Assembly (NCBI GenBank): GCA_963663365.2
Contig: CAXXIH010000004.1
Coordinates: 868,001-932,000, forward strand
Direction of reading: 5' to 3'
DNA length: 64,000 nucleotides
DNA from: G963663365 sp963663365
GTDB lineage: Bacteria; Hinthialibacterota; Hinthialibacteria; Hinthialibacterales; G963663365
The position numbers and the translations under genes were made by a program. This document shows positions 62,673 through 64,000 of the stretch, in pieces. The notes beneath the pieces are model-generated. The model was not told the origin of the DNA, did no database searches, and saw only the letters and a program-made list of their open reading frames with translations. Position 1 is the stretch's first letter. Every line of letters begins with the position of its first letter.

Positions 62673-62991
62673 CTCTCTCGCCGCCCACGGCGGCGCGCAG
62701 GGTGCCGACCCGTTAAATCCCCCGAATAAACTTTGAAATCGTGGGCCGTTAGGCTTCTTGCCCACCGGGGTACCCGGGCGTGCCCTTCATTCTTATTTCG
62801 TGCTTTCGTGATTCAAATGTCTAACTCCCCCGTCTCCTTACTACTCTCTACTTTCTCGCCGCCAACGGCGGCGCGGGAGGGCGACGCTCCTGCGGAGCCG
62901 CTGTTTGCTATACATACAACTGTATCTCCCCACCCACCAACTCCCTCAAACACCCACACCAAGCACCGTAGGTGCGGCCAGGTAATAGCCT
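62673..62991. repeat. Direct repeat, second copy, with a truncated triloop element
   Basis: As the first copy. It includes hairpin 1 GCACC, GTA, GGTGC at 62963-62975 and ends at GCCT, after which unique sequence (ATAACTTCTC) begins. So copy 8 of the triloop element is a truncated one. Confidence 0.88.
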
Positions 62992-63102
62992 ATAACTTCT
63001 CACCTTAGTTATCGGATTCAAATATAGATTGATGTTATTCACATGCGGCGCGTTTGCGTCACCTGTGGATAAATCACCCGATTTATGTTCCAATGCCCGC
63101 CT

Positions 63103-63168
63103 CCGGCGCGGGGTAGCTCGGCAAATAGCTGTCGTTCATGACTTGCCGGGGATGGCTCCCCGCGCCGG
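63103..63168. other. Long inverted repeat with a competing inner hairpin
   Basis: CCGGCGCGGGG (63103-63113) pairs perfectly with CCCCGCGCCGG (63158-63168) over 44 bases. Inside, CGGGGA (63147-63152) can pair instead with TCCCCG (63157-63162), so the two folds compete. It sits 50 bases downstream of the transposase stop. Confidence 0.6.
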
Positions 63169-63218
63169 TTATCAGACTCATCACTGACTCATTGGGAACG
63201 GGTTTGTTAGAGGGATCT

Positions 63219-64000
63219 TCATATTAACTGTCCGATTGAAGCCGTTCTCTTGTTGTCCTCGGGGTGGGTAATAACATCGAGGAGAGCGGTGTCGAGGCGT
63301 TGAATCAACGCGTCACGATCCTTGCAGTGCACATTGGTAAACCAGCGTGCCTTGAGGACGCGCCAGATGCGTTCGATGGGGTTCAAATCCGGGGAATAAG
63401 GCGGGAGGTAGACCGGTTCAAAGAAATGCCAGTTGGTGGATTTTCGATGATGCCAAGAAGCGTTATCCAGAATGAGGATATTCCGCTTGCGCTGAGGATG
63501 AATCATTCGATGCGCTTCGTCTAAAAACGCTTGGAATACATCACTGTCCACATGACTGGCTTCAATCGCGAAAAATTCTCCAGTCCGAGGCGCCACCATT
63601 CCCAAGGCATTCATTCGAATGTGGTCGCCATTGTGGGTGACGCGTGTCTTTCTCCCTTTTTTGTCCCAACGCTGCCGCGAGCGCGACTCGCCTTCAAACC
63701 CCGATTCATCCGCAAACCAGAGTTCAACGTCGGGATTCTCACTCAGCTCCCGCAATGTCTCACGAAAAGCCTGGCGTTTCTCTTCATCTTGACGGTCCGG
63801 CCAGGGCTGAGGCACTTTCAACGTAAAATCATTTTCATGAAAAAAACGTAAAACCGTATTGTACGAGCATTCGATCTGGTAAGTCTCTCGTAGAAAACCG
63901 TGAAAATTCCGAGCCGTCCAGAAGGTGCGAGCCACCTTTTCGGGGTGATCCAGCACTTCCAGCAATTCATTTTCCTGATTCGGATCAATACACTTGGGAC
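63219..64000 (-). mobile_element. IS630-family transposase, partial (runs off right edge)
   Basis: The frame has no start within the window; reading continues open to the right edge (PKCIDPNQENELLEVLDHPEK). The DDE catalytic domain is complete: FADESGFEG, LILDNASWHHRK, and LPPYSPDLNPIERIW, followed by an RVLKARWFTNVH tail and a stop at 63219. IS630/Tc1-type elements move by cut-and-paste and insert at TA. The left terminal inverted repeat was not identified because the other end is outside the window. It adjoins the densest repeat region. Confidence 0.85.

Larger units (their letters stand above)
61429..63218. repeat. 1.8-kb spacer of repeat modules before the IS630 gene
   Basis: Dense modules to 62991, including a direct duplication (62142-62460 equals 62673-62991 with a few differences). 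From 62992 to 63218 the sequence is unique and contains an 11-bp inverted repeat. No gene; frames at 62202-62468 and 62733-63008 are two translations of the same repeat. Confidence 0.82.

Noticed and set aside
62202..63008. Two near-identical 88-91 residue frames
   Set aside because: They are the two copies of the 319-bp DNA duplication, not paralogous genes; no ribosome-binding site.
63065..63073. TGTGGATAA, a DnaA-box word
   Set aside because: Single copy, no cluster, no dnaA or dnaN nearby; not an origin.

Overview
The window looks like chromosomal DNA of a free-living, Gram-negative, heterotrophic bacterium of a PVC- or Sumerlaeota/Hydrogenedentota-like lineage. This placement is an inference: no rRNA or phylogenetic marker allows a firm call. 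The supporting signs are a beta-barrel outer-membrane protein, a lipobox lipoprotein, a Tat-exported Gfo/Idh oxidoreductase, a Tat-type ceramidase-like hydrolase, sulfatase-like and beta-helix proteins, a GH10 xylanase, a bacterial-microcompartment (BMC) cluster, HPr kinase with a regulatory PTS, and flagellar accessory genes (fliW, csrA, a Maf-like flagellin-modification protein).

Layout. 1-4 kb: partial exported protein, TauE/SafE permease, exported hypothetical protein, small membrane protein, dCTP deaminase with an overlapping partner. 4.2-7.8 kb: a compact BMC operon read leftward (shell hexamer, PduL, flavoprotein, acylating aldehyde dehydrogenase) with a hairpin-plus-T-run between shell gene and enzymes. 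8-20 kb: sulfatase-like TPR lipoprotein, transglutaminase-like protein, ABC ATPase, fliW-csrA, Gfo/Idh, orphan DNA methyltransferase, beta-helix protein, xylanase. 20-26 kb: amidase, ABC permease, a STAS/(Glu-Pro)n/coiled-coil protein, a DUF6807 protein. 26-32.5 kb: DUF342 protein, then hpf, EIIA, hprK, ptsH and ptsI, a sugar-status signalling module without a PTS permease. 33-41 kb: hypothetical protein with a pseudopilin-like segment, radical SAM enzyme, sensor kinase, outer-membrane protein. 41-54.9 kb: glycosyltransferase-recJ operon, a zinc-ribbon/PilZ-like/STAS trio, Amt, ferredoxin reductase, tRNA-Cys, two membrane proteins, ceramidase-like enzyme. 55-64 kb: Maf-like protein, a serine-hydrolase/glycosidase fusion and a partial IS630 transposase.

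The most unusual material lies between genes. Long spacers (18.5, 22.6, 32.5-33.4, 34.7-35.4, 39.7-41.3, 54.9-55.7, 57.6-58.7 and 61.4-63.0 kb) are built from the same small set of modules. The most striking is a tripartite element: a short hairpin with a GAA/GTA triloop, a larger CCCAGG..CCTGGG-type hairpin, and another short triloop hairpin. Between copies the stems change on both sides so that pairing is kept. Other modules are a paired hairpin/tetraloop unit, a GCAGGGTGC..AAATCGTGGGCCG unit present about 17 times, TTTCGTG tracts, and an element with GGTTTCAAAACYCC inverted termini present in a 119-bp and a 273-bp form. No gene in the window obviously mobilises them.
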